Source: Candidatus Methanoperedens sp. (GTDB taxonomy: Archaea; Halobacteriota; Methanosarcinia; Methanosarcinales; Methanoperedenaceae). Taken from it: a stretch of 46,372 bases of DNA. The notes below the pieces were generated by a model. The model was not told the DNA's origin and made no database searches. It saw nothing but the letters and a program-made list of their open reading frames with translations. A program made the translations under genes and the position numbers. This document shows positions 24,315-32,652 of the stretch, one piece after another. The stretch lies in NCBI GenBank assembly GCA_023249275.1, contig JAHFCV010000001.1, positions 1 through 46,372 of the forward strand, in the 5' to 3' direction. Position 1 is the stretch's first letter. Every line of letters begins with the position of its first letter.

Positions 24315-25412
24315 TTAATACTGGGGCTCAAGTCCTTCAAGTTTCTGGTTTATGCCCTTATTCATCTCAGCGGCTTGCTCCTTCTTTTCACGCTCTTTGT
24401 GCACCGCTTCGACACCAAGATTAAACAATTTACTGATTTCAGCAGATGCCCCTATTGACAAAACCGTCAATACTCTGGGCATTTCACCATTGCGCAAAAG
24501 GACACCTTTGAATATCTGACCTATCTTGCTGGATAGTTGCTCAACTTCAGTTGTAATATCATTGATATTGAGATACTTTTTATCCCCTTCAATTATTATC
24601 ATGGCTCTGTTCGCTTCCTTATACGGGTCAAGCTCAAACAGGAGACCTGCATGCGAAAGCGTGTGTTTTATAACAGCTTTAATCGGAAGGTTCTTGTTTC
24701 CCTCACCGAAGCCCATCGTAGCAAGCTTGGAACCCCCCGACATGACGGTCTTGAAATCGCCAAGGTCGGTCACCATCATCATCTCGCTGTCCAGAGCCTT
24801 TAAAAGAAACAGAAATCGCTGCGCAAAGGTATTATTTATCCCATCGAAGGCGCTTTTAATATCTTTCCCTAAGTGCTTTAAGAACTGGTTATCTACAATT
24901 ATATTGCCGTCAGAACTTCCTGCTATCATTTCTTTCAGGCAGAAAATAGAATTTTGGAGATAAATCGACCCTTCTTCCCTGAATGGAAGCACAAGAATCC
25001 CATACACATTGTACTTATATTGTTTCTTAATTGCGTCTATCAACAGGGGTGTAAACGATGACCCTGTGCCCCCTGATGCGGATGCTATAACAAACGCCAC
25101 ATCGAAATCCCCTCTTTCCTCGATAGCCCGAAGCATGAGGTCTTTATTGTCCTCAAAACACTGTTTTCCGATATTCCTGTTTGCGCCAACCCCGTGTAGA
25201 TAAGGAACATGGATCCTGTCCTTTGCTTTTGTGAACCTCAGTTCTTTCAGGTCGTTCATTGCCGTATTGATGGCAATAGTTTCCACATGGCTGGTAAATT
25301 TCTGCGAGCCATAGTATTTGGAAAGCACTCCGCCTCCAAATGCTTCCTTGTTTATGGCATCAAGAATCCTGTTGCCGCACTGCCCTACTCCGATAATAAG
25401 TACATTCAACAT
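24315..25412 (-). CDS. Tubulin/FtsZ superfamily GTPase, CetZ-like
   Basis: The 365-aa protein has the tubulin-type N-terminal loop LIIGVGQCGNRILDAI (residues 5-20), the GTP phosphate-binding loop SASGGTGSS at 111-119, and a T7-like loop TDLGDFKTVMSGGSKLATMGFG whose acidic residues would complete the active site of the next subunit. Gln11-Cys12 after GVG is the CetZ/tubulin pattern rather than the FtsZ GGGG pattern. CetZ proteins shape cells in haloarchaea; methanogen-type members are poorly studied. It has no C-terminal FtsA-binding peptide. The upstream gene for a secreted, membrane-anchored beta-domain protein ends 6 nt before it, so they are co-transcribed. Confidence 0.88.
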   Translation of the reverse strand: MLNVLIIGVGQCGNRILDAINKEAFGGGVLSKYYGSQKFTSHVETIAINTAMNDLKELRFTKAKDRIHVPYLHGVGANRNIGKQCFEDNKDLMLRAIEERGDFDVAFVIASASGGTGSSFTPLLIDAIKKQYKYNVYGILVLPFREEGSIYLQNSIFCLKEMIAGSSDGNIIVDNQFLKHLGKDIKSAFDGINNTFAQRFLFLLKALDSEMMMVTDLGDFKTVMSGGSKLATMGFGEGNKNLPIKAVIKHTLSHAGLLFELDPYKEANRAMIIIEGDKKYLNINDITTEVEQLSSKIGQIFKGVLLRNGEMPRVLTVLSIGASAEISKLFNLGVEAVHKEREKKEQAAEMNKGINQKLEGLEPQY

Positions 25413-25418
25413 TTGACC

Positions 25419-26537
25419 TCAATATGAATATTCCTTATGTCTTTTTATCGTAAATAATACTATTCCAATCAGGATGATTACTATCGGACCAAGAATGTAC
25501 AGATAATTTCTTTCTTTTTCAGTTACGGTAATTGTTTCGGAATCCGAAGGTGTACCAATTACATCGTCGTTGTAAGTTGTTCTTAAATGTATTGAATAAT
25601 TACCTGCTTCTGTTGCCTTCAGACCGACTCTGTATTCTTTTGACTCCATCGGAGGTATAATATCGTAAACCTGCCTTAAATCCCCTTCAATGACTTCCAT
25701 GCCTAATTGAGGTGTCCCTTCTGCAAGCACAGATTTAGCGGGAGCTTTCCCTGTATTGGTGATTTTTACAGTGGCTTTAATCAGGTCATCTGTATAAACA
25801 TTTTTCTTATCTATGCTAATAACGGTGCTAAGGTTAGACTTTTCCTGTGAAATTTCATTAACAATTATCGTGATCGAATTTGATTTGCTCGTTTTTGAAC
25901 CATATTTTACGATTGTAGGTTCACTGGAGAATGTTCCTGAATCCACAGCCTTCAATCCATAGTTAAGTTCCTGACTTTCACCCGCGGCAATTTCAGATTT
26001 TACCACAGGCGGGAATGTTGAATAGGGAGCATTGGAAAAACCGCTTGGAAGCTGTTCAATCAGTGTTACACTATAAGCAGTTGCATTTCCATTATTTTCA
26101 ACTTTGATTTTAAATTTTACAACATCGCCGTTATTAATATTCGTTTTATCGGCTGTCTTTGTTAGAACGATATTCGGAATTCCAACAGGTGCGACAGGTC
26201 TCACAATCTGGTATTGTTTAGGAGGGCTCCATCCTGATGGAAATTCTATGTTAATTACAGCGTCAGTACTGGTAATAAATGATGAGCTAAGTTTGATTTC
26301 ATCAAACGTTATTGGTTCGTTGTCATATAACGTTCTTTCTTGTGATTTGCTTGCGGATGTTATATTGACCCTTACATACATTGGTTTGAATATTTCAATA
26401 ACTTCAATGATATAAGAACCGTTTTCAAAATTTAATCCAGTATTGTTTTTCATTGAAAAATTGTACTTTATTGGAGCGGCATCAGCAACTGTTAAAAACG
26501 GTAATAATATCAATAAAAGAAAAATCAGCTTCCTCAT
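25419..26537 (-). CDS. Secreted membrane-anchored protein with CARDB/DUF11-type domains
   Basis: I start it at 26537 (MRKLIFLLLILLPFLTVADA) because GGAG lies 8-12 nt before that ATG; a further upstream Met at 26570 would add 11 polar residues before the signal peptide. The 372-aa product has a signal peptide, an N-terminal beta domain (about 20-120), a DUF11/CARDB-type domain (KTADKTNINNGDVVKFKIKV), a second copy (ISIDKKNVYTDDLIKATVKI), a C-terminal helix (LYILGPIVIILIGIVLFTI) and a short basic cytoplasmic tail. It sits on the outer face of the membrane. The 6-nt gap to the CetZ-like gene suggests a link between the cell surface and an internal cytoskeletal GTPase. Confidence 0.82.
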   Translation of the reverse strand: MRKLIFLLLILLPFLTVADAAPIKYNFSMKNNTGLNFENGSYIIEVIEIFKPMYVRVNITSASKSQERTLYDNEPITFDEIKLSSSFITSTDAVINIEFPSGWSPPKQYQIVRPVAPVGIPNIVLTKTADKTNINNGDVVKFKIKVENNGNATAYSVTLIEQLPSGFSNAPYSTFPPVVKSEIAAGESQELNYGLKAVDSGTFSSEPTIVKYGSKTSKSNSITIIVNEISQEKSNLSTVISIDKKNVYTDDLIKATVKITNTGKAPAKSVLAEGTPQLGMEVIEGDLRQVYDIIPPMESKEYRVGLKATEAGNYSIHLRTTYNDDVIGTPSDSETITVTEKERNYLYILGPIVIILIGIVLFTIKRHKEYSY

Positions 26538-26590
26538 CCAAAAATCTCCATTCCTCTGTTCATGAAACATTAACGAAATTAAATTAGCTT

Positions 26591-26600
26591 GTATATAAAC
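26591..26600 (-). promoter_or_regulatory. TATA box of the CARDB protein-CetZ operon
   Basis: GTTTATATAC on the minus strand lies about 54-63 nt before the ATG at 26537, so the leader would be about 25-30 nt and include the GGAG ribosome site. Confidence 0.55.
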
Positions 26601-26681
26601 CTTCTGAGCCTGCCTATCATGATTATTACCATGGATAAAAGGCTTGCACTTCGCCAGGGTTTTTTGAATTGGGCATGCCGT

Positions 26682-28502
26682 TCACATCTCAATCCGCGAA
26701 ATAACACCATGAAGCTTTTCTGATGGAAGTTTATAAAACTGAACGAATGCAGGCGTAAGCTTCTTGGTTGTCGAATATACCTTCCAGATAATATTGTCCG
26801 TCACAATGTCTTCAAGCCCGTAGAAGATTGTCTTTTCATCTATCCCAGACTCTTTCAATATTTCCTCCACATCAATCACTTCCATATAACCCGCCCGTAT
26901 CTCAAATACCCTCAACCCATCTGCAAGTTTATCCTTGAAAGAACTTGTAACCCCAAAAGGATTATCTAATTTGACAATTGAAACAATGATATTATCTTCA
27001 TAAATAATATTATTTTTAAACATGGTGTGTGCCATATAGGAGGGAATTTTTTGTATCTCTCTTGCAAAGAAAAGCGCGGTTCCTTTGATTTTATTCATAT
27101 TATTATATACATAATTATATTCTTCAAGGAAAACAGTAAGCGGGACGGGCGTAAGCGCATTGGCAAGCCGTTTCTGCCCTGAAGTGTATATCATAATTAC
27201 GCTAAACGGGATAGACGCCAGAATAATCGACCAGTAGCCGCCGTCAGGTATCTTGTGAAGACTTGAGAGAAAGAATGTCATAGCAACAAATGTCACAAGC
27301 AATGAAATTGCGGCTTTAGATAATTTATTCTTCAAATAAAAAATCCATGTCATCATCATGCCAGTAAGAGCCATAGTTCCCGTAACCGCAAGACCGTATG
27401 CAGCAGCTAAACCATGTGATTCCTTGAAATCAAACATAATAAATAATACAAAAAAAAGTAAAACCCAGTTAGCAGTGCCAATGTATATCTGCGAACTTAG
27501 TTTAGCCGATGTATAATCCACCTTAAGCATGGGCAGAACCCGGGTTGTAATTCCCTGATACACTATGGAGAACATGCCGCTTATCATTGCCTGAGAAGCT
27601 ATAATTGTTGCAAGAATACTGAGAACGAGAAATGGAATATAAAGAATCTGCGCCTGATGAAATATCATCTCAAAAAGTACATTTTTGGTCTCTGGATACT
27701 GGATAATAAAAGCGCCCTGCCCAAGATAATTTAATAAAAGAGCAAAAAATACAAAATACCAGCCCCTGATGATAGGAAGTTTTCCAAGCTGTCCCATGTC
27801 GGCATATAACGCCTCGCCCCCCGTGGCGCAGAGTATAACCTGGGAAAGTATAAAGAAACCTGCGATACCGTTCTCTATAAGAAATTTAAAAGCATAGTAG
27901 GGATTTATCGCTTTGAATACGGCTGGAACATGAAGAATCGAAATAAAACCCGAAGCTGCGATTGAGATAAACCACAACGCCATCACAGGACCGAATGCCC
28001 ATGCAACTTTTTCGGTGCCTTTTTTCTGGATTGAAAACAGCGCTATTGCTATTATTGCGGCGATAAGTACGAGCGTTTCCTTTGTGGTTCCTTCAAGCCC
28101 GGGAATAAGTACTATCCCTTCTACTGCGCTGAGTATGCTTATAGCCGGAGTGATGACGCCATCGCCGAAAAGAAGGGATATGCCAATGAAGGAAAGCAGT
28201 ATGACAAACGAGACCTTTCTTCCCGACTTTAACATCGGTATAAGTATCTCACGCAGGACAATGGTGCCTCCTTCGCCTTTCTGACCAAGGCTCATGGCGA
28301 GCCATGCGTATTCCACTGTTACGATAATAATAAGCGTCCATATAATGAGCGAGAGGATACCTATCACATGGGCTTCCGTAGGTCTGGTGAGCCAGGGGAG
28401 GAGAAAAATAACAGTGAGCGTATAAATTGGGCTTGTTCCAATGTCCCCGAAAACAAGCCCGAAGGATTTTATTATACCATTTAGGGTTTCTCTGCTGAGC
28501 AT
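26682..28502 (-). CDS. kup: Kup-type potassium uptake transporter
   Basis: The 606-aa protein has the Kup signature FGLVFGDIGTSPIYTLTV near the N-terminus, LGQKGEGGTIVLREILIPML, a DGVITPAISILSAVEG segment and about twelve membrane helices up to residue 455, followed by a soluble C-terminal domain. Kup proteins import K+ together with protons. The length matches bacterial Kup. K+ uptake fits osmotic balance in an archaeon. It is monocistronic, with no regulator nearby. Kup is common in bacteria and present in some Methanosarcinales, so past transfer is possible but not shown here. Confidence 0.95.
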   Translation of the reverse strand: MLSRETLNGIIKSFGLVFGDIGTSPIYTLTVIFLLPWLTRPTEAHVIGILSLIIWTLIIIVTVEYAWLAMSLGQKGEGGTIVLREILIPMLKSGRKVSFVILLSFIGISLLFGDGVITPAISILSAVEGIVLIPGLEGTTKETLVLIAAIIAIALFSIQKKGTEKVAWAFGPVMALWFISIAASGFISILHVPAVFKAINPYYAFKFLIENGIAGFFILSQVILCATGGEALYADMGQLGKLPIIRGWYFVFFALLLNYLGQGAFIIQYPETKNVLFEMIFHQAQILYIPFLVLSILATIIASQAMISGMFSIVYQGITTRVLPMLKVDYTSAKLSSQIYIGTANWVLLFFVLFIMFDFKESHGLAAAYGLAVTGTMALTGMMMTWIFYLKNKLSKAAISLLVTFVAMTFFLSSLHKIPDGGYWSIILASIPFSVIMIYTSGQKRLANALTPVPLTVFLEEYNYVYNNMNKIKGTALFFAREIQKIPSYMAHTMFKNNIIYEDNIIVSIVKLDNPFGVTSSFKDKLADGLRVFEIRAGYMEVIDVEEILKESGIDEKTIFYGLEDIVTDNIIWKVYSTTKKLTPAFVQFYKLPSEKLHGVISRIEM

Positions 28503-28614
28503 AATTTATTCCGGCTTACGAGCGTGTAAATCTTTCTCTGAAGATACTCTTAATGGTTTTAAGGGTTTCTAATTGACTAAGCCCCTTGAGCCCTATAAGA
28601 TGGCAATAAATTAA

Positions 28615-29751
28615 CTATTCTACAAATGGTTTCCCGGACTTCAATATAACATCCGCGACCTCAGGTCTCATCAGGTCTGCCGTTGGTCGTTTCCCTGCTT
28701 CTATCATCTGCCTCATCTTTGTCCCGCTAAAATCAATCCTGTCGCTGTGCGGGCATACCTTGTCATTGGTTATACCGCCGCATTTGTTGCAGTAGAAAAA
28801 CGACATGAAGAACATGGGTTCGATGCCGATGTCAGGGAATTCCTTGAATATTTCCTGCGCTGCGTAGGGATGATAATAGCTTCCCACGCCTGCATGGTCT
28901 CTTCCTATGATGAAATGCGTGCACCCGTAGTTCTTCCTGACGATTGCATGGAATATCGCTTCACGGGGTCCTGCATAGCGCATCTCGGTCTGGAATATGC
29001 CAAGGACAACACGGTCTTTGGGATAATAATTGTCAATGAGCACTTCGTAGCTCTCAAGAATGACATCGTCCCTGAAATCGCCTTTCTTTTTCTTGCCAAT
29101 GACAGGGTTTATGAAAAGCCCGTCCACCATCGTAAGCGCGGATTTCTGGAGGTATTCATGACCAAGGTGAGCAACATTCCGCGTCTGGAACCCCACGACT
29201 TTTTCCCAGCCTTTTTCCTTAAAGAGATTCCTTGTCTCAGCGGGTTTCATCGCATATTTGAAATAAGGAGTTTCTGATTCATTTATCAGGTTTATTTTCC
29301 CGCCAAGCAGCTTATCCTTCATCGAATAGGTCTTTGCGACCCCGGGATGCGCCGCGTCGTTTGTCCCGAATACCTGTTCGGCATAGGCTCTTTTGTCATA
29401 GCCGTATATTTCATCGACCTGCATCAGCGCCACAAGATGTTCGTTGCTTTTGAGGATTATCTCATCCCCTTCATTTATATCGCTATTATCAGAATCAAGC
29501 ACAATAGGGAGCGTCCATGGAAGACCGTTAGACAGGCGTTTATTGTAGAGAATGCTTTCATAATCCTCGCGGCAGTTGAAGCCCTCAAGAGGGCTGAACA
29601 ATCCCGAAGCGATGTTCTCCACGTCTTTCATGAGGTCAACGCTGATGGGAACGCTCTGGTATTCTGAAGCCTGCTCGATGATCTTTTTTCGTTTCTGTTC
29701 AGGTAATACTCTACTTATGAGTTTTCCGCCATGTGGTTTGATCTGTGTCAT
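28615..29751 (-). CDS. sat: ATP sulfurylase (sulfate adenylyltransferase)
   Basis: The 378-aa enzyme makes APS and pyrophosphate from ATP and sulfate. Seen are VGFQTRNVAHLGHEYLQ (the QTRNxxHxxHE active site; Leu-Gly replaces the usual Arg-Ala), VVLGIFQTEMRYAGPREA, FIIGRDHAGVG with the HAGVG loop, and a Cys/His cluster CNKCGGITNDKVCPHS that likely binds zinc, then SGTKMRQMIEAGKRP. It lacks a C-terminal APS kinase domain, so the product goes directly to APS. It is transcribed after the APS reductase gene across a 111-nt gap that holds a repeat. Confidence 0.95.
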   Translation of the reverse strand: MTQIKPHGGKLISRVLPEQKRKKIIEQASEYQSVPISVDLMKDVENIASGLFSPLEGFNCREDYESILYNKRLSNGLPWTLPIVLDSDNSDINEGDEIILKSNEHLVALMQVDEIYGYDKRAYAEQVFGTNDAAHPGVAKTYSMKDKLLGGKINLINESETPYFKYAMKPAETRNLFKEKGWEKVVGFQTRNVAHLGHEYLQKSALTMVDGLFINPVIGKKKKGDFRDDVILESYEVLIDNYYPKDRVVLGIFQTEMRYAGPREAIFHAIVRKNYGCTHFIIGRDHAGVGSYYHPYAAQEIFKEFPDIGIEPMFFMSFFYCNKCGGITNDKVCPHSDRIDFSGTKMRQMIEAGKRPTADLMRPEVADVILKSGKPFVE

Positions 29752-29794
29752 TGTTATCCCAGCTTTTTAAAATTATAGCCGCACATAATCGCCA

Positions 29795-29850
29795 ATGAGC
29801 ACAGATTTATTGATGGAATATCTGCGTTTATCTGCGTTTATCTGCGGTTT
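29795..29850. repeat. Intergenic tandem/palindromic element built from ATCTGCG words
   Basis: TCTGCGTTTA is repeated head to tail at 29821-29830 and 29831-29840, followed by a third variant TCTGCGGTTT at 29841-29850. An eroded inverse arm with CACAGATTTA lies just before it. It separates sat from the APS reductase gene. Confidence 0.65.
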
Positions 29851-29862
29851 GTATTCACGTCC

Positions 29863-30582
29863 TTACTTTTTCACATTCCCTGCATGCAGCCCGCATTCCT
29901 TCTTGGTTGCATCCTCCCACCACCAGCGCCCCTCACGCTCGTGCTGCCCTGGCAAGGTAGGTTTCGTGCACGGCTCACAACCGATGCTTACAAACCCTTT
30001 TTCATGCAGCTTGTTGTAAGGGACGTTGTTCTCCCGAATATAATCCCATACCTGTTTTGATGTCCAGTTCGCAAGCGGGTTGAATTTAATGAGCTTTCCT
30101 GTCCCGAATGTCGGGTCTTTCTGTATTACAGGCACGGCAGCTCTTGTTCCGGGGCTCTGGTCTTTGCGCTGACCGGTTATCCAGGCGTCCACAGTGTTGA
30201 GAGCGCGTTTTAATGGGTCAACCTTGCGTGCGTCACAGCATTCCTTGTGACCATCTTTGTAAAATGAGAATAATCCTTTTTCCTTCACCAGTTTTTCCGT
30301 GGCGTCGCGGTTGGCAAAAAACACTTCGATATTGATATTGTATTTATTCCTGACCTCCTCGATGAACTGGTACGTCTCAGGATGGAGGCGCCCCGTGTCA
30401 AGCGTAAAAACCCTGAACAGTTTGCCTGTCTTCTTTGCCATGTCGATTAATACAACATCCTCTGCGCCGCTGAATGAGATTGCGATATTCTTGAATTTTC
30501 CAAGCGCCAAATCTATGATTTCCTGCGGCGAGCTATTCTCGTATTCCTTTGCCAATTGTTCAAAATTGAGTTGTTCTGACAT
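29863..30582 (-). CDS. cysH: APS reductase, iron-sulfur type (CysH family)
   Basis: The 239-aa protein has the PP-loop SFSGAEDVVLIDMA, LDTGRLHPETY, the cluster ligands Cys115-Cys116 (ECCDARKVDPLKRAL) and Cys202-x2-Cys205 (GCEPCTKP), and the catalytic Cys230 in ECGLH near the C-terminus. The CC plus CxxC set marks a [4Fe-4S] enzyme that prefers APS over PAPS, which fits with sat nearby and no APS kinase. It reduces APS to sulfite and AMP using thioredoxin-type donors. The stop of the upstream sulfite reductase-like gene is 23 nt away, so the genes are co-transcribed. Confidence 0.94.
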   Translation of the reverse strand: MSEQLNFEQLAKEYENSSPQEIIDLALGKFKNIAISFSGAEDVVLIDMAKKTGKLFRVFTLDTGRLHPETYQFIEEVRNKYNINIEVFFANRDATEKLVKEKGLFSFYKDGHKECCDARKVDPLKRALNTVDAWITGQRKDQSPGTRAAVPVIQKDPTFGTGKLIKFNPLANWTSKQVWDYIRENNVPYNKLHEKGFVSIGCEPCTKPTLPGQHEREGRWWWEDATKKECGLHAGNVKK

Positions 30583-30605
30583 TTATTATCCTTATCCAAT
30601 TGCTA

Positions 30606-31463
30606 TTATCCTAAAATTTCCTTTCTGAACTTTTCAAATCCCACGCGGTCGAGGCAGTCTCCGAACCGCTCGCCAATATTGGTGTTCTTCTTTGACCAGT
30701 TAATTATCTTCCTGAATATAGCCACTGCCTCCTGAGAGGATTTTGCATCTGTCAATTCCACTCCGAGTTTTGGATGCTTCCCGATTTTTCCGCCCACAAA
30801 GAGCTTGTAGCCTTTCCATTCCTCTGTAATAAGGTCTGTCGGGCACGCTCCCATGCATGCGCCGCAGAGGTTGCATTTGTCCCAGAGTATCTTCGCTTTT
30901 TCATTTTCCACGACAATGGCTTTCTCGGGGCACATAAAAGTGCATGTTCCGCAGCCTGTGCACTCCTCTGTGTTAATGACGGGTTTGAGTATTCCCATCA
31001 CCCCGAGGTCGTTCTCCTGCGGCTTGGCGCAGGCGTTGGGGCATCCTGTTACTGCGAATTTTATTTTTACAGGCATGTCCTCGCCAAAAAATTCCTTATC
31101 AAGAATACCCGCCAGACCGTAGGTGTCTATGATGCCGTAATTGCATTCGAGGTTTCCGGGGCATGAAATGATATTGCGTACGCGGGGTCCGCATGAACCC
31201 GGCGGTGTGCCGTTATCCTCAAGCTCTTTTGTGATAGCGTCAAGATTGTGGATATTCACATCAGGAATCTGCATCCCCTGGCGCGTTGTGATGTGAATGT
31301 ATCCTGTGCCGTATTTTTTGGCAATCAGGCTGATTCCGTCAAGCTGAGGAGATGTAACATTGCCGCATGGCATGCGCAGCCTGACCACGAACAGGTCTTT
31401 CTGCTTCTGCTTCATGTAACCGGATTTTTTTAAGAGAGCTACGTCAAGTTTTTCAAGCGTCAT
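30606..31463 (-). CDS. Small siroheme sulfite reductase-like protein with inserted ferredoxin domain
   Basis: The 285-aa protein has the coupled siroheme-[4Fe-4S] motif as CX5C (Cys101, Cys107 in SCPGNLEC) and CX3C (Cys141, Cys145 in GCPNACAKP), followed by a ferredoxin domain with two CxxCxxCxxxC sets (Cys168/171/174/178 and Cys197/200/203/207). The N-terminal ferrodoxin-like half-domain carries HITTRQGMQIP. This matches the small archaeal Dsr-like proteins, whose activity is not fully settled. Its place ahead of APS reductase and ATP sulfurylase argues for reduction of sulfite to sulfide for assimilation. The length is about half that of a two-repeat assimilatory enzyme, so it probably works as an oligomer. 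Confidence 0.9.
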   Translation of the reverse strand: MTLEKLDVALLKKSGYMKQKQKDLFVVRLRMPCGNVTSPQLDGISLIAKKYGTGYIHITTRQGMQIPDVNIHNLDAITKELEDNGTPPGSCGPRVRNIISCPGNLECNYGIIDTYGLAGILDKEFFGEDMPVKIKFAVTGCPNACAKPQENDLGVMGILKPVINTEECTGCGTCTFMCPEKAIVVENEKAKILWDKCNLCGACMGACPTDLITEEWKGYKLFVGGKIGKHPKLGVELTDAKSSQEAVAIFRKIINWSKKNTNIGERFGDCLDRVGFEKFRKEILG

Positions 31464-31486
31464 GATGCACCTTGATATTCGGAAGG

Positions 31487-31499
31487 ATATTTAAATATG
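31487..31499 (-). promoter_or_regulatory. TATA box of the sulfate assimilation operon
   Basis: CATATTTAAATAT on the minus strand lies about 24-36 nt before the ATG at 31463; AAGGTG just before the ATG is the ribosome site. Confidence 0.6.
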
Positions 31500-31654
31500 A
31501 GGTGTTTAACACAATCGAGACTTAAATATAACTGATGAATGCGGCAATATTTGTTAATAATATTTTACTAACAATAAATTAATAATATTGATTGGATATT
31601 AGATTTGGCGCTCATTCCAGTACCCAAGCCTAACATAAGGTTCCTGTGTCAAAC

Positions 31655-31816
31655 TCAGGATTTCTGAAATGCATTGTCTATGAAATCTTTATGTTGCTTT
31701 GACCAGACTTTATTTGGTGTTGCTTTTATCCATTCAACATATTTATCAATGAAATCCAGACGTTCCTTGAAATTGGTCTCTTTTTCTTTTTTTAATTCTT
31801 CTATATCAATTTTCAT
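31655..31816 (-). CDS. 53-aa helical partner of the nucleotidyltransferase
   Basis: Hand translation from the ATG at 31814-31816 gives MKIDIEELKKEKETNFKERL and onward to KDFIDNAFQKS. It is a charged, mostly alpha-helical peptide. Its start overlaps the end of the nucleotidyltransferase gene by 11 nt, so the two are translationally coupled. Small helical proteins paired with MNT-type nucleotidyltransferases are often the second half of a toxin-antitoxin module. I do not recognise the family itself. Confidence 0.65.
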   Translation of the reverse strand: MKIDIEELKKEKETNFKERLDFIDKYVEWIKATPNKVWSKQHKDFIDNAFQKS

Positions 31817-32423
31817 CTAAGTCCCCCAGATACCTTTCAATATTATAATCCGGTATCTTGAGTTTGGTTAAGAACTGTCTCAGCAATGCATTATCCATAT
31901 TATCGTTAAAAAGCTTGAACAGGAACCGGGCATCTTCAATATCTTTCTCTGACCCCAGAAATAGCTTGTATGGTATCTGCAATTCGAGTGGAGATAGATA
32001 TAATGACCTGTCGGCAAGCTTTACATGTTTTCTATGTTCAAGGGAGTACCTATCAAGGTCATTTTTTACAAATTTGAGTTCGATGTTGGGAATAAAACTC
32101 CCTTTTTTTGCCAATCGTATAGCATGATGATTTTCCAGATAATCGTTGTATGCCTCGTAAGAATTGCTGGTATTGAGGCATTCGTAGTTCTGCTCTAACT
32201 CTTTCCAGAATTCCAAGAATTTTTCAAATGGTATGCGTTCGATTAAAAGATCTACATCTTCGCTTATCCTGCTTCGCCCGAAAAGAATAGCGACATACCC
32301 TGAAACAATTACATATTTCATATTGTTTTTTTCCAGATTTTCTGTGAAATCCAAAACAAAACTATCCAGTAAAGAAAGCTCCCTGTTGAATATTATTTTA
32401 TCTTCTTTGAATTCCACTTCCAT
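31806..32423 (-). CDS. Nucleotidyltransferase, MNT/AbiEii-like
   Basis: The 205-aa protein has the DNA polymerase beta-type nucleotidyltransferase pattern VSGYVAILFGRSRISEDVDL: the GxVAxLxGRxR strand-helix followed by the metal-binding DxD (SEDVDLLI). A third acidic residue in NIELKFVKND is a candidate for the active site. The rest is helical, with a SPLELQIPYKLFLGSEKDIEDA segment typical of AbiEii-like and related stand-alone transferases. In toxin-antitoxin and abortive-infection systems these enzymes add nucleotides to tRNA or to a protein partner. The overlapped 53-aa gene downstream is the likely partner. Confidence 0.82.
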   Translation of the reverse strand: MEVEFKEDKIIFNRELSLLDSFVLDFTENLEKNNMKYVIVSGYVAILFGRSRISEDVDLLIERIPFEKFLEFWKELEQNYECLNTSNSYEAYNDYLENHHAIRLAKKGSFIPNIELKFVKNDLDRYSLEHRKHVKLADRSLYLSPLELQIPYKLFLGSEKDIEDARFLFKLFNDNMDNALLRQFLTKLKIPDYNIERYLGDLDEN

Positions 32424-32652
32424 TTATCCTTCCTGCTTCATTAACCCGCTTTTTAAATTTCGTATTATAACCATTCATATCTCTCCCTTAAATGCTTTGT
32501 CCAGCACTATTCTCTATCTCAATAGACACCCAAAGCTGTATATTAAAACTTTGATAAAATCTTTTTGCTTGCTTCTTTTTAAAACATCGTTGGTATAAAA
32601 TTATTTGTTAATAAAATACGAAACATATATGTTGGGAGGAGGTTATTTAAAA

